Source: Andrena cerasifolii
Taxonomy: Eukaryota; Arthropoda; Insecta; Hymenoptera; Andrenidae
DNA: 64,000 nt
Direction of reading: 5' to 3'
Assembly (NCBI RefSeq): GCF_050908995.1
Contig: NC_135120.1
Location: 744,001-808,000, forward strand
The translations under genes and the position numbers were made by a program. The notes below the pieces were generated by a model. It did not search any database. It saw only the letters and a list, made by a program, of their open reading frames with translations, and was not told where the DNA came from. Of the stretch, positions 23,140 through 34,204 are shown piece after piece (position 1 is the first letter of the stretch; every line of letters begins with the position of its first letter).

Positions 23140-24112
23140 TAGGGTGTCCCACTAAGGAATGGACAGCGCGATATCCCTTAAAGTATTGTCGATAAAAATA
23201 TAAAAAAAAAATAGGGAATTGCATGGTTCGAGGGGGCCCATTTATTAGCGCGAACGAATTTTGTTTTCGATTATTATTTTAAAAGATACGATGGTCAAGT
23301 TCGGTTTTTCAAATGGAACTATTTTTTTTGAAGACCTGAGTTGATAGTGCGTTCCAAGACAAATTCAATAAGCTTTAATGTATACACTTTATTTCCACTG
23401 ATTTTTAAGATATTGCGCTTGCAAATTTACTGATTTTCACTTGCAAGAAACCCTTCTGGAATGGCAAAAACCGGTTGGATTGGTTCTGATACAATCTGCT
23501 CCCTATGGTTGAAATTTAGTCTAGCAACTTTCACTCCTCCTAACCTAACCAATCCAACTTGCATCCCTCCCAAAAGAACCGGCCATCCGAGCGTAGAAGC
23601 AAGTGCGAAATAAAAGTAACGATGCGCTTCTCGATACCGCAGATGTACCTACCTAAGTAGCATTTCTGACGGAAAAGAATTGTCCAGCTTTTGGGCCTGC
23701 GAACCCTGTCGTAGACCTTTGGCAGGTAGGTATCAGTTTCAACAGGCAATGCCACCCGTAGCGCCAGTAAGACCGACCCCGGTCCTTCCTATTCCAGAGG
23801 GTTTTCTTCCAGTGAAAATCAGTAATTTTGCAAGCGCAATATCTTAAAAACCAGTGGAAATAAAGTGTATACATTAAAGCTTATTGAATTTGTCTTGGAA
23901 CGCACTATCAACTCAGGTCTTCAAAAAAAAATAGTTCCATTTGAAAAACCGAACTTGACCATCGTATCTTTTAATATAATAATCGAAAACAAAATTCGTT
24001 CGCGCTAATAAATGGGCCCCCTCGAACCATGCAATTCCCTATTTTTTTTTATATTTTTATCGACAATACTTTAAGAGATATCGCGCTGTCCATTCCTTAG
24101 TGGGACACCCTG
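23140..24112. mobile_element. TA-flanked foldback element (family B)
   Basis: Nearly perfect inverted repeats of about 290 bp start (T/C)AGGGTGTCCCACTAAGGAA and flank a core of about 390 bp; TA lies outside each end. The same inner arm sequence (ending in TAAGCTTTAATGTATACACT) occurs at 32041-33262 and 46259-46535. No transposase. The short frames that recur among copies (for example MYTLYFHWFLRYCACKI) are repeat artefacts. Confidence 0.85.
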
Positions 24113-24470
24113 TATAAGAGGTAGAATCTCAGAGAATGGTGAATCGAAAGGTAAACATTCTGCGAAATATGATTATAGTGTAACGATAAGGAATTGAATA
24201 TTACAACTTCCTCTCAACTTTCTTAACTTGTCTGTGTTATTCTTAATTGATATATATTTACAAATAAATATATAACAATAAAATTCCATAAATTAATGAA
24301 AAACATTGATATTATAATGAATAGACATATCACTCATTTTAATACATTTGTCAACATAAAACCAATGCCAATGGAGCAGGAATGGTTAAATCCACAAAAC
24401 ATTTTGTCTACATGCACTGCAACTATTCCTGAAAATGGTGATAAATTTTCCTTACGGAAATTTTCTACCT

Positions 24471-24509
24471 TGTTTTTGGCCACTTTTTAGGTGCTCTTGG
24501 ACCACTGTG
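24471..24509 (-). promoter_or_regulatory. Right RSS-like transposon end
   Basis: Read inward from 24509: heptamer CACAGTG, 23-bp spacer, then CCAAAAACA, seven of nine matches to the recombination-signal nonamer ACAAAAACC. Confidence 0.7.
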
Positions 24510-24514
24510 CAACG

Positions 24515-25133
24515 CTTTGACAGTAAGTAGGTACATAATGTCAATATGAGTAAACTCAAATAGTATATGCACCATTGCACTATTAAATAGTTTACTTTTT
24601 GAGACGTATAAACTTTTTAAAACATATAGAAGTCACGGACAAATGATATTTTTTACACTTAGGATTTTCTTGCAAGAATGAATCAAAGCAATAACTTAAT
24701 TGTTTATGAGAAATAGAATAATTTGAAATTGATAAAGATAGACAACTAGAATTCAGTGTCACATATCTGCATATATAATGTATTACAATTATGCAATATC
24801 TAGAACCAAGTATACCTATCGCAGCAGCATACTTGCTATTTACAGTAATAATTATCATGTTATTGCTTGCTTTAATATTCATGTAAACTGAATAATGGAC
24901 CATAGATATACATATGCAAGTTACACGTAGGAGTAAAGAGTTCGTTTGCGATAAAAAAACACATTTTTTTCAGCCTTTTCGACGATGCGCGACGTGCATT
25001 CGCGTGCGCGCGCGGCAGAAAAATCCCAGCACAGCACGCACACGATCGCTTTTAACGCGCGCGCTGTCGTAAATGTCGACCCTTTCAAGTGCTCCAAACC
25101 GCTCGAAAATCCGTGAAACTCGTAAATCTGACC
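24515..25133. other. AT-rich spacer, no gene seen
   Basis: Nothing recognisable except GC-rich CGCGCG clusters near 25000-25060 that belong to the following repeat. Confidence 0.35.
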
Positions 25134-25239
25134 CGTGCGCGGCGCGCAGTTGCGCCAGTGGGAACGTCTCTCTGCAACAAATCGGCCTTCCGTGTCGATA
25201 AAAACGTGCGCGGCGCGCCGTTGCGCTAGTGGGACCCTG
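25134..25239. repeat. Repeat end, CAGGGTCCCACT family (second copy)
   Basis: Right end CTAGTGGGACCCTG at 25239 with preceding CGCGGCGCGCCGTTGCG is the reverse complement of the segment at 10334. A second, diverged GCGCGGCGCGCAGTTGCGCC lies at 25137. Probably a MITE end. Confidence 0.5.
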
Positions 25240-25908
25240 CCTTTACACGCATGCCTGACTGTGTTAAGACCTAGGGCCCTTCAGAAGCGAGCGCTCGACA
25301 GTCGAGAACCACGGGTCCATAAAAGACAAGAATAGCATTGATAGCAGTAGTCTCTTTTATTTAATAAGTGAATTATTTAATTTTTTATTTGAATAATGCC
25401 CATTTTCTGGTAATCGGTAAGAATTTAAAAATGGACGTATTTACAGGGTCGTACGCTGTAGGGATTGCAAATTTACCGACTTTTTCAATTACCGGTAATT
25501 CGGTAAAATTTTCAATCAAAACCGGTTAACCGGTAATTTACCGATATTTTTTAAGGTATTGAAAATATAAGAGTAAACATTACAAAAAAACCTTCTTTTA
25601 ACTCTAATCGAGCATTGTAAAAAATATATGCAAATGAAACTATTCTGAACATAAAATATAAACTGATATAACACAAAATAGATATATATGTATAACTAAT
25701 AGCAATACTTATTAATATGGATCTTCACCAAGAAACCAATGAAGAGAATCTTAATCCATACAGCACACTCCGTTGCCCGAAGCTTGCAGGAAGGTTCCAT
25801 GGAGGTTGCCGTGGAATGTTCCCCCGGTGCGGACATAGGAACCTTTCTGCAACATTCCAGCAATGTTGCAGTCAAACATTGCACATGGAACCTTCCTACA
25901 AGCTTCAT

Positions 25909-26106
25909 GGAACGTTCCTGACATTCTCTGGCAATGGTCACGGAACGTTCCGGACATTCTCTGGCAATGGTCACGGAACGTTCCGGACATTCTCTGGCAA
26001 TGGTCACGGAATGTTCCGGTCATTCTCTGGCAATGGTCACGGAACGTTCCGGACATTCTCTAGCAATGGTCACGCAACTTTTCGGACATTTTACAACAAA
26101 GGTCCC
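25909..26106. repeat. 33-bp minisatellite, about six copies
   Basis: Unit GGAACGTTCCGGACATTCTC plus TGGCAATGGTCAC starts at 25909, 25942, 25975, 26008 and 26041, with a degenerate sixth. Each unit holds the 10-bp palindrome GGAACGTTCC. Because 33 is a multiple of three, frames stay open through it; these are not genes. An inverted, shorter version lies at about 29428-29545. Confidence 0.95.
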
Positions 26107-26622
26107 GCACTAAGCAGGGCTCGAAAACTGTTATAATATCGATTTCGGTTCTCCAAACGGTTATAAATAACTTTTATGCTGAACATCGGTTCTTCATAAC
26201 TGTTATGAAGAACCGAAATTTGCAACTATTATCTATTTCGGTTACGGTTCCTATTTCCTTCCTCATATCGTATCAATAACCGTTATTTTTTCGGTACTAT
26301 ATCGGTTCCGGAACGGTTCCAGAATCGATTCTTGTGTCGACTTTTTCCTAATTGATATCAAGAATAATTATTGTAGGTGCAGATTACTGTATATGTGTAT
26401 ATTTTTTTACAAAATCCTTATGGAAAAAGGAGAAACATTTATACACACTATTCGTTTCTTAAACAAATCAGCTACACTTTTTTTTTACATTCACATACAC
26501 TATATTATTCAGAGTAGGAAGTTAAAAGTTTCTCCTGTATATTAGGTTACGCTTTGTGAACACTATGTAAGCTCAATTGTTGTATGCTTTATGTAAACTA
26601 TGGGACTATTCCCGTTTATAAT

Positions 26623-26722
26623 AATGGTAATGGCAATGGCAATGGCAATGGCAATGGCAATGGCAATGGTAATGGTAATGGTAATGATAATGATAATGAT
26701 AACCATAATAATAATAATATAG
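26623..26722. repeat. Microsatellite (AATGGC/AATGGT/AATGAT)n
   Basis: Hexanucleotide ATGGCA repeated about seven times, grading into AATGGT, AATGAT and AAT repeats. Confidence 0.95.
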
Positions 26723-26737
26723 ACTGAAAGTATAAGA

Positions 26738-26880
26738 TCACAAAAGCACGCGTTGACGTATTCCGTGTGATATAAGGTGGGCCTCACGTTCGTGGCGCGA
26801 ACAAGACTACCCCCGGTGCTTCCTATTTCAGCGGGTTTTCTTCCAGTGAAAACAAGAACTAGATATGAATTATTCAAATT
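26738..26880. repeat. Fragment shared with other repeats in the window
   Basis: CACAAAAGCACGCGTTGACG and TATTCCGTG match the two copies near 52522 and 52702. The following segment (TCCTATTTCAGCGGGTTTTC, TTCCAGTGAAAA) matches the core of family B foldbacks near 23800 and 32345. Confidence 0.6.
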
Positions 26881-27022
26881 AAGGTGCTTACTTTTAAGTT
26901 AAAGTAACTAATATAAAATATTTTATGCTTATTAATCAACCGCAATTATTTAATTATTTACATATATTTCTTTGCTTTCTGTGCTACAAGCTTTTACTTT
27001 TCACACAGTTTCCTTGTAAACA

Positions 27023-28791
27023 TGTAACGTCCCACGATTTTTCGCGCGTTTCCTATTCCCAATTCCACTAGTAATCCTCAAAATCACTCCACTAAAGTCT
27101 ATCAAACTCAACTCCTACCCCATCTCCTCAATCACCGATCACCTTGATGTTGCACCTTAGCGGTCAACAACACAGGATGATCAATACAAACCTCCACCTC
27201 GCTGATGTACCTTAGCGGTCCCCAACACGAGATGATCGTTTCAAAACCCTCTTCGCCTATTCGTCTTACAAGGCACGAATCATTCCCTCCCAAAACAAAT
27301 TCAAACAAGTCCCTCATTACAAATCCCTCTTAAATCGAGACCAAGTCTCAACCCCCTCTTTACGACTCATGAAGTCCAAGCCACTCTAACCCCTTTCCCG
27401 TAAAACACCCGAAATCCATTCGATGAGTTAAGTATCTCTATTACAAGTATAAAAACCCCAGAAACCTAATTACGACGCATTTGGCGTACGTGACATAAAA
27501 TATCTCTATTAATAGCCATACCGTTTATAAAAACCCCGGAAGTCCTACTGCGTCTTAAACCGAAATGTGTCAAGGTCTTTACCGCGCGTACCCCACAATA
27601 CTCCTGTGAAAGTACATAAATATGAGGTCCTGACAGGCCGAGTCCTCTTTCTTCGACAGAAATCACTCTTCGGTAGAAGTCTTACTTGAAAAGTATATCT
27701 TTAAAGTGTTAATATTAAACTCAGTGTTCGACGATCACCGTAAGCCATTTATATTACTTAACATTATTGTGCATATCACCACCATACCATACTATTCAAT
27801 TATTTCGTTTATAACTGCTTATCGCAATCTTACTATTCTATTATTTTGTTTATAACTGCTTATCGCAATCTTACTATTCAATTATTTCGTTTATAACTGC
27901 TTATCGCAATCTTATCATATTATTATTATTAACGATCATTATTAAACGACTTATATTGTATCTCATGTCCATATATATATATTAAATGTTATAAACATAT
28001 TACAAATATTGTGCCAATGCTAAAAGCCCCCTCGCACGATTATAATAACCGATTAACGAAGTTAATAAATCGCTTTGTTTAAAATCTTGCTTCAAGTTAT
28101 TTGTGTTCAACCATTAGTTACGAACGTACTAAGATACAAACCAACGAGTCGGCGAAACAGCTGATCGCGGATCGCGAACTCGAGAACAGTGACAGTGTTT
28201 ACTAACATTCCCTTGCATAGCTGCACGTATAGACGAATTTCTCAAGAAATATTACGAGGAAACTTTTTGTGCCTATGCAACGGTAAATCTGATATTACGT
28301 AAACCAAAACAAAGTGCTAACGGGTGTTCCCCAAATACGCTCTAGCCTTTAAACTTCCCTGGTCGACTAGTGTGCTGGATTATAGATTCGCGCCTGGCGT
28401 TCCTCCCTGTAAAACGATTAGTGTGCTGGATTATAGATTCGCGCCTGAATTCCTTCAAAATCCTCAGTGTGCTGGATTCAAGATTCGCGCCTGACGTTCC
28501 TCTCCTTCAAAACCCTTAGTGTGCTGGATTCAAGATTCGCGCCTGACGTTCCTCTCCTTCCAAACCCTCAGTGTGCTGGATTATAGATTCGCGCCTGAAT
28601 TCCTTTCAAACCCTCAGTGTGACGGATTCAATATTCGCGCCTAAGTTCCTTCCAAACCCTCAGTGTGACGGATTTAATATTCGCGCCTGGTCTTCCCCCA
28701 AAAATCTCAGAGTGCTGGATTTTAGATTCGCGCCTGTCTTTCTCCTTTCCTAATGTCATCGTTCCCAAAAGACCTCACCCGGGACGTGACA
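27023..28791 (+). mobile_element. Solo LTR (family C), TSD AACA
   Basis: Begins TGTAACGTCCCACG and ends GGGACGTGACA, so the termini are inverted (TGTMACGTCCC). AACA is duplicated at 27019-27022 and 28792-28795. About 1.77 kb without coding. It contains a 41-bp repeat (27790-27914, three copies) and an eight-unit array at 28368-28746. It is nested inside the hAT-like element. Confidence 0.85.
28368..28746. repeat. Eight-unit minisatellite in LTR
   Basis: Units of about 46-52 bp share AGTGTGCTGGATT, then a variable TATA/CAA/TTA, then AGATTCGCGCCTG and a pyrimidine-rich spacer. Unlike the array at 190-632 the units do not fold into an obvious hairpin. Confidence 0.9.
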
Positions 28792-29689
28792 AACATGCAT
28801 ATGCTGTATAACTTTCATTTCACGTTCCGTTCAATTATTTAAAGTAATGCTGATTGTTATTTTTTCACTGCTTCGCTTCAATGCACACAGTGATTGGCCA
28901 TTTGAAGCCATTTTTCATGACTAAAATAATTTATTAATGACCTTTTATAGATTCATTTACTGAAGAGCAGCTGCGAAAGCAATATTTCTGATAATGGCGT
29001 TGATGTTATTAAATAAATTAATAGAGGATTCTGTGCCAGAAAAATATAGTTGGTACGGAAAATAACAAAAACAAACATTCAGTGCATTCAAAGATATAGT
29101 AAAATTAGCAATGAGTAAGTAAATTTATTATTTCTCACATTTCAGTACTTATTGTAAAATTGTAAAATGAATGCATGTATTATTGCAGGTTTATTACACA
29201 CTGCATGCAGTATATTTTATGTAAAGAGGGCAGAAGAGCCTGGAACTCCACATACGCGGACTTGGGAAGTTCCACCAGTGCCAATGCTATTATTTTTATT
29301 AAAATATATGAATATTTAATTGTCAATATTTATTGTAATTTAATCAATTTCCCTTACATTTTCTATCCTTTCTGTAATGTCACACAAATTTTGCTGAAAC
29401 AACATCGCTGTAAAATCAGCGAACAGTTACGGGACCATTGCTAGAAAATTTCCGGAACGTTCCGTAACCATTGCTAGAAAATGTCTGCAACGTTCCGTGA
29501 CCATTGCCAGAGAATGTCCGGAACGTTCCGTGAAACTTGCAGGAAGGTTCCATGTGCGTTACCATGGAATGTTCCACAGGGGCGGACATAGGAACCTTCC
29601 TGGAACATTGCTGGAACCTTTCTGCAATGGAGTGTGCTGTATGGGTAACTTACATACATAATTAAATACTTTTTATTTAACAATTCTTT

Positions 29690-30029
29690 TTAACAAATAA
29701 GCACACAAAAACATATTTTGTCTAAACTTCGGTCTGCTGATCGATACTTAATTTTTGTACAATATAATCCAGCCACGGATAAAGCGCTTTCACATTCTAC
29801 ACTTGTTGGTCGGGTAGTCATTAAGAATTCATATGCCTATTGTATATATTTTCTCCTTACTTTTTCTACTTGAATATACGTGCATTTTTTTTAATTGATT
29901 CAGCGTTTTAGTCGTCTTTTGGATCAGAGTGCGTTCATCATGAGATACTTCGATTTTCGTCTTTATTAGCGATTTAAGTTTTTTTTTCACTGATAACGTA
30001 GTAGATAAAGACGGAATTGATGAACGCAT
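29690..30029 (-). pseudogene. hAT transposase C-terminal fragment (hATC)
   Basis: Reading the minus strand from 30029: KKLKSLIKTKIEVSHDERTL and following residues, a stop near 29829, then after a shift TTRPTSVECESALSVAGLYC near 29815-29756 and TKIKYRSADRSLDKI. The PTSVExExxxSxAG...TKxxxRxxDxSLD pattern is the hAT C-terminal dimerisation region. The rest of the transposase is missing or unrecognisable. It supports the hAT call for 25459-30156. Confidence 0.7.
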
Positions 30030-30156
30030 ATATGCGCTATATTGCTATACGTAATTTATGGAATTACCGATAAAGATTTGGTGAATTACCGGGAAAAATT
30101 TGAGGGTATTTCTCGCGATTTATTGGGAAATCGGTTTACCGGTATTGCAATGCCTA

Positions 30157-31417
30157 GTAAGGGGCAATAATTTCAAAAGACCAATGATAAGCCCCTTAAA
30201 TGCGTACGACAAAGTCCCATTAGAACATGAAGGTGTTCTAGAATTTAAACGTAAAATTAGGCGATCGGGAAGCTACACTGCGAACAGTAGTAATGAATAA
30301 CAAAGGCCCGATATTAATTGGTTGAAAGTTTTTGGACTCTGGCCATTGCCATTGTAGTTAAATGACAGATTAAGCAATTGTAACAAAATTGATTTAGTCA
30401 ACGTAGCCAAAATGTTTCCGTATAAATGCCCGAAATTGTTTGGCGCCGGACCGGGTTTATATAACAAGGGAATGCTCAAGTTAGTGCTAAAAGAAAATGC
30501 ACAACCCGTGGCCCTCAAAGCTAGACGTTTGCCATTTGCATTAAGGAGTAAGATTGAGGAAGAAATTGATAGATTGGTCAAGTTGCGAAAAATGACGTGA
30601 CCGAATGGGCTACGCCAATAGTACCCGTAATAACATCAGATGGGTCTGTCAGGGTCTCTGGCAATTTTAAATTAACGTTGAACCCGTGGTTAATGAAAGA
30701 TCGACAACAAATCCCTTAATCGGCGAAATTTTTATGGCACAGCGGACCGGTAAATGTTTTTCGTAAATCGAATTGGAACATGCCTACATGCAGATCCCAG
30801 TAGAAGAAAACAGTCGGGATTATTTAACAATAATAACACTAAAGGCCTCTATAGGTACACAGAAATGACGGAGGGTATCGCGTCGGGGCCGGGAGATTTT
30901 CAGGGGAAAATCGAGCAATGCCTACCAGGAATGGCGGCGTAATTCAATATCTACACAATATATTTTGTACAGGCAAAAATGATACAGATCATTTAAGACT
31001 ATTCTATACGGTAATTGAGCGTTTCGAAGATAGCGGGTTTAAAGTAAATATTAATAAGTATGATTTCTTTAAAGAGCGCCTAGATATTCTCGGGTTTGTG
31101 ATCGATAAAGATGGATCACATAATTCCAAGACTAAAGTTAAAGCGATGCTGGAAGCATTAACACCGGTAAATAGAAAGCACTTAGATTCGTTTCTAGGTT
31201 TAATTACGTATTATGCGAGATTTTTACCAGATAGGACCGAAAAATTAAAACCACTGTAAGGAGTGCACGAAAACAGATAATTTCAAGCGGACAAAAAAGT
31301 GTGCAAACGCATTCAAATGAGTTAAAGCGGAATTACTATCGCCACGCGTATTAGCGTCTTTCGATACTAATGAAGAAATTATTTTATCATGCGACTCATC
31401 GGCATATGCCACATGGG
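30157..31417 (+). pseudogene. Gypsy pol fragment: protease linker, reverse transcriptase
   Basis: Degenerate coding with stops and shifts. MNNKGPILIG near 30295 marks the end of the protease/linker. RT starts with ALKARRLPFALRSKIEEEID (about 30513-30572), continues with EWATPIVPVITSDGSVRV (30604-30660) and LNPWLMKDRQQIP, and ends with connection-domain sequence (LDILGFVIDKDG, LDSFLGLITYYARFLPD near 31080-31230). The RNase H begin (LLSPRVLASF, EEIILSCDSS) follows to 31417. The catalytic aspartate box region (about 30915-30960) is disrupted. This would have been the polymerase of a Ty3/gypsy element; it is not functional. Confidence 0.8.
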
Positions 31418-32040
31418 TTAAGCCGGATCCAGACTTGAATGAATATACGTTGAGCAAGGCTGATCGGGCACGAATATTCTGATATGGACGGGTGAAACGT
31501 TAACCAGGACCGCATGCTTCTACGTCAGAAAGGGTGAGCGCGAACGCATATGCTGGTGTGGACGTTTCATTCGTGGCGACTGGACGCATACGACCCGACT
31601 CGGGAATGTCGACGAAGGCACATGACCTGAGCCGAACGTTGTCGGTTTTCTTTCACATATCAAAGGAAGTTTGGAGTGCATTGCGTTTAGCGTGGAAGAT
31701 AGAAGCAGATGTGATACTTTTCTAAAATCCTCGATGTCTCGGATTTTCATGATATTGAAATATATGGTAGTCCATATGAAATTAGGGAGGGTTAAGTCCT
31801 CATTTTTGCAGATTCGAAATTATTTGAAAAATACAAATTTTCAAAGTTATCTGCTATCGGTGATTTTTACGAAACCCGCCTACAGAAAAATTAAATTTAA
31901 TGACTTAAATTATTGAAGGTATGGATTTGCGTCTTTTTTGTTGAATCATGAAGGATGAATCTATGTGAATGAATTTAATCCATTGCTAATATTCTCATAA
32001 ACAGTTAATCAAAAATCTAAAAATTACATTTTCAACCATA

Positions 32041-33262
32041 CAGGGTGTCCGCGGGAAGACTGGACAGCTGGATATCACCTAAAGTACTGGAAATAAAATT
32101 TTTTAAAAAATATGTAATTGAATGGTTCGAGGGGGCTAATTAATTAGCCGAGACGATTTTTTTTCGATAATTATTTTAAAAGATACGATGGTCAAGTTCG
32201 GTTTTTCAAATGGAACAATTTTTTTTAAACCTGAGTTGATAGTGCGTTCCAAGACAAATTCAATAAGCTTTAATGTATACACTTTATTTCCACTGGTTTT
32301 TAAGATATTGCGCTTGCAAAATTACTGATTTTCACTGGAAGAAAACCCTCTGGAATAGGAAGGACCGAGGACGGTCTTACTGGCGCCACGGATGGCATTG
32401 CCTGTTGAAACTGATACCTACCTGCCAAAGGTCTGGGTTAGGGATGGCAAGCCCAAAGGCTGGACAATTCTTTTCCTTCAGAAATGCTACTTAGGCAGGT
32501 ACATCTGCGGTATCGAAAAGCGCACCGTTACTTTTATTTCGCACTTGCTTCTACGCTCGGATGGCCGGTTCTTTTGGGAGGGATGCAAGCTCGATTGGTT
32601 AGGTTAGGAGGTGTGAAAGTTGCTAAACCAAATTTCTAAATTATAGGCAGCAGATTGTATTAGGACCATTCGGATTTGCATCCCTCCCAAAACAACCGGC
32701 CATCCGAGCATAGAAGCAAGTGCGAAATAAAAGACTATTGAAGTTGAAAATTGAGTCTGAATGAGGAAATTGAGTAAATGTTATGACATTTTGAAGCATT
32801 AACATTAGTAAGTAGCATTCCTGACGGAAAAGGATTGTCCAGCCTTTGGGCCTGCCATTCCTAACGCAGACCTTTGGCAGGAAGGTATTAGTTTCAACAG
32901 GCAATGCCACCCGTGGCGCCAGTAAGACCGTCCCCGGTCCTTCCTATTCCAGAGGGTTTTCTTGCAGTGAAAATCAGTAATTTTGCAAGCGCAATATCTT
33001 AAAAACCAGTGGAAATAAAGTGTATACATTAAAGCTTATCGAATTTGTCTTGAAACGCACTATCAACTCAGGTCTTCAAAAAAAATAGTTCCATTTGAAA
33101 AACCGAACTTGACTATCGTATCTTTTAAAATAATAATCGAAAAAAATCGTCTCGGCTAATAAATTAGCCCCCTCGAACCATTCAATTACATATTTTTTAA
33201 AAAATTTTATCTCCAGTACTTTAGGAGATAGCCAGCTGTCCAGTCTTCTCGCGGACACCCTG
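32041..33262. mobile_element. TA-flanked foldback element (family B, second copy)
   Basis: CAGGGTGTCCGCGGGAAGAC at 32041 pairs with GTCTTCTCGCGGACACCCTG ending at 33262; TA lies on both outer sides. Arms of about 560 bp pair with interruptions, including TAAGCTTTAATGTATACACT on each side. Related to 23140-24112 and 46259-46535 but with a different outer 30 bp (CGCGGGAAGACTGGACAGCT versus CACTAAGGAATGGACAGCGC). Confidence 0.85.
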
Positions 33263-33280
33263 TATAATGCAATTACCATA

Positions 33281-34204
33281 GGGTAATTCCGGGTGAGATT
33301 GCCTTGCGAGTGAGATGGCGAGATCACGTTTATGTTTTAGAACGTTGTGATTTTCAGTTGTTTTTAGTGGTATATTTCGCGTCGCTCACACGCCGCATTA
33401 ATCGTGCTTTCTGTTTGCTTTCAACTGTGAAATCAGGTAAGTTATTTGTAATGTAAAAATTGACTATTCTCGAAATTTTTCTACGTGTTCTTTAAATTAT
33501 TATTTACTGACATTTTACGAAATAGTAATGACTTTTTTCAATGCAGTGCGTTAATATAATTTTTTGGGTTATATTTACGTTCTCATGATGAGATATTGTC
33601 GTAGCATTATTGAAGAAACAAGCGAGTCAGAGCTTCTCCACTCTCGGGATAGTTGGCCCGATTTTTTCGAGGCTAGTTGGCCCATCATAAAATCATACAT
33701 AATAGCTACTTATTAAATGTTATTGTAGAACATGACAACGGAATACAAACGAAGATATAATCAGCGTAGGAAGTTATGGACAAACGAGGCATTGTTGAAA
33801 GCCGTACAAGCAGTCCAAAGTGGCAAAATGGGTGGGTTGATGACTGGGGTTTGCTGTATGAGCTGTAAAAAATGGTTTCACGAAGGATGTTCAAATTTTT
33901 TTAACTTACGCAATGAGTGTGGATTTGTGGAAAAGTTCTGTGCAAAAAAAAAATTTCGTCTTATTAACCTCATAACATGTATTTTTTATATGGGTCATCC
34001 CACCCGGATTGCCCGGATGAGATGGCCTTTCGCATAGATTGCAATTTTTTTTTTTTTAAATGTATGGTTATTTTTTTAATTCAATTTTGTATTTATCTAA
34101 CTGTATTTAATCGTGCAAATATATTTTTGTCCTTTATAAAACTACTAAATTCACGGTGTACTGATTGTGTTAAAACAAGTGGGCCATCTCTCCCCGACTT
34201 ACCC
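33281..34204 (+). mobile_element. Internally deleted pogo-like element, TSD TA
   Basis: Left end GGGTAATTCCGGGTGAGATT and right end, read inward, GGGTAAGTCGGGGAGAGATG, flanked by TA (33279-33280, 34205-34206). Length 924 bp. Internal ATTGCCCGGATGAGATGGCC-like and GTTGGCCC motifs recur. It holds one short frame that joins the two ends of a pogo-type transposase. Confidence 0.75.
33732..34037 (+). pseudogene. Pogo-type N-terminus joined to zinc finger
   Basis: 101-codon frame. Residues 1-32 (KRRYNQRRKLWTNEALLKAV, VQSGKM) match the psq/helix-turn-helix start of insect pogo-like transposases. Directly after, GVCCMSCKKWFHEGCSN (about 39-55) is the C-terminal PHD-like finger. The DDE domain expected between them is missing. 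The remainder after FCAKKK is unlike the family. It is either a deletion derivative of no function or a small DNA-binding product; the sequence cannot decide. Confidence 0.6.

Larger units (their letters stand above)
20438..24509 (-). mobile_element. Transib DNA transposon with RSS-like ends, TSD CAACG
   Basis: Ends: CACAGTGGTCCAGCAGCACC at 20438 and, read inward from 24509, CACAGTGGTCCAAGAGCACC. Pairing continues through AAAAAGTG(A/G)CCAAAA. CAACG is duplicated exactly at 20433-20437 and 24510-24514. Transib elements give 5-bp GC-containing duplications and end in CACWRTG, the heptamer shared with V(D)J recombination signals. Inside, on the minus strand, is a Transib/RAG1-like transposase (20823-22464). 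A TA-flanked foldback (23140-24112) is nested in the right half; without it the element is about 3.1 kb. Confidence 0.9.
25459..30156 (-). mobile_element. hAT-like transposon with inverted minisatellite arms
   Basis: Left end TAGGGATTGCAAATTTACCG and right end, read inward, TAGGCATTGCAATACCGG. The 8-bp flanks GTACGCTG and GTAAGGGG agree at five positions, a decayed hAT duplication. Subterminal ACCGGTAA motifs repeat at both ends. A hAT transposase C-terminus lies at 29690-30029 on the minus strand. Blocks 25760-26106 and 29420-29640 are inverted copies of each other (GGAAGGTTCCATG and AACGTTCC repeats). A solo LTR is nested at 27023-28791. Confidence 0.7.

Noticed and set aside
25717..26136. 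139-codon frame with a repeated NGHGTFRTFSG-type motif
   Set aside because: A 33-bp repeat keeps all three frames open; frames on both strands show the same effect, so it is not evidence for a protein.
26118..26340. Second hAT left end (CAGGGCTCGAAAACTG with GGTT repeats)
   Set aside because: Start resembles hAT tips, but no right end or duplication was found; too weak to list as an element.
23653..33029. Recurring frame MYTLYFHWFLRYCACKI at three loci
   Set aside because: Its recurrence comes from the family B foldback arms and it is found on both strands; not a conserved gene.
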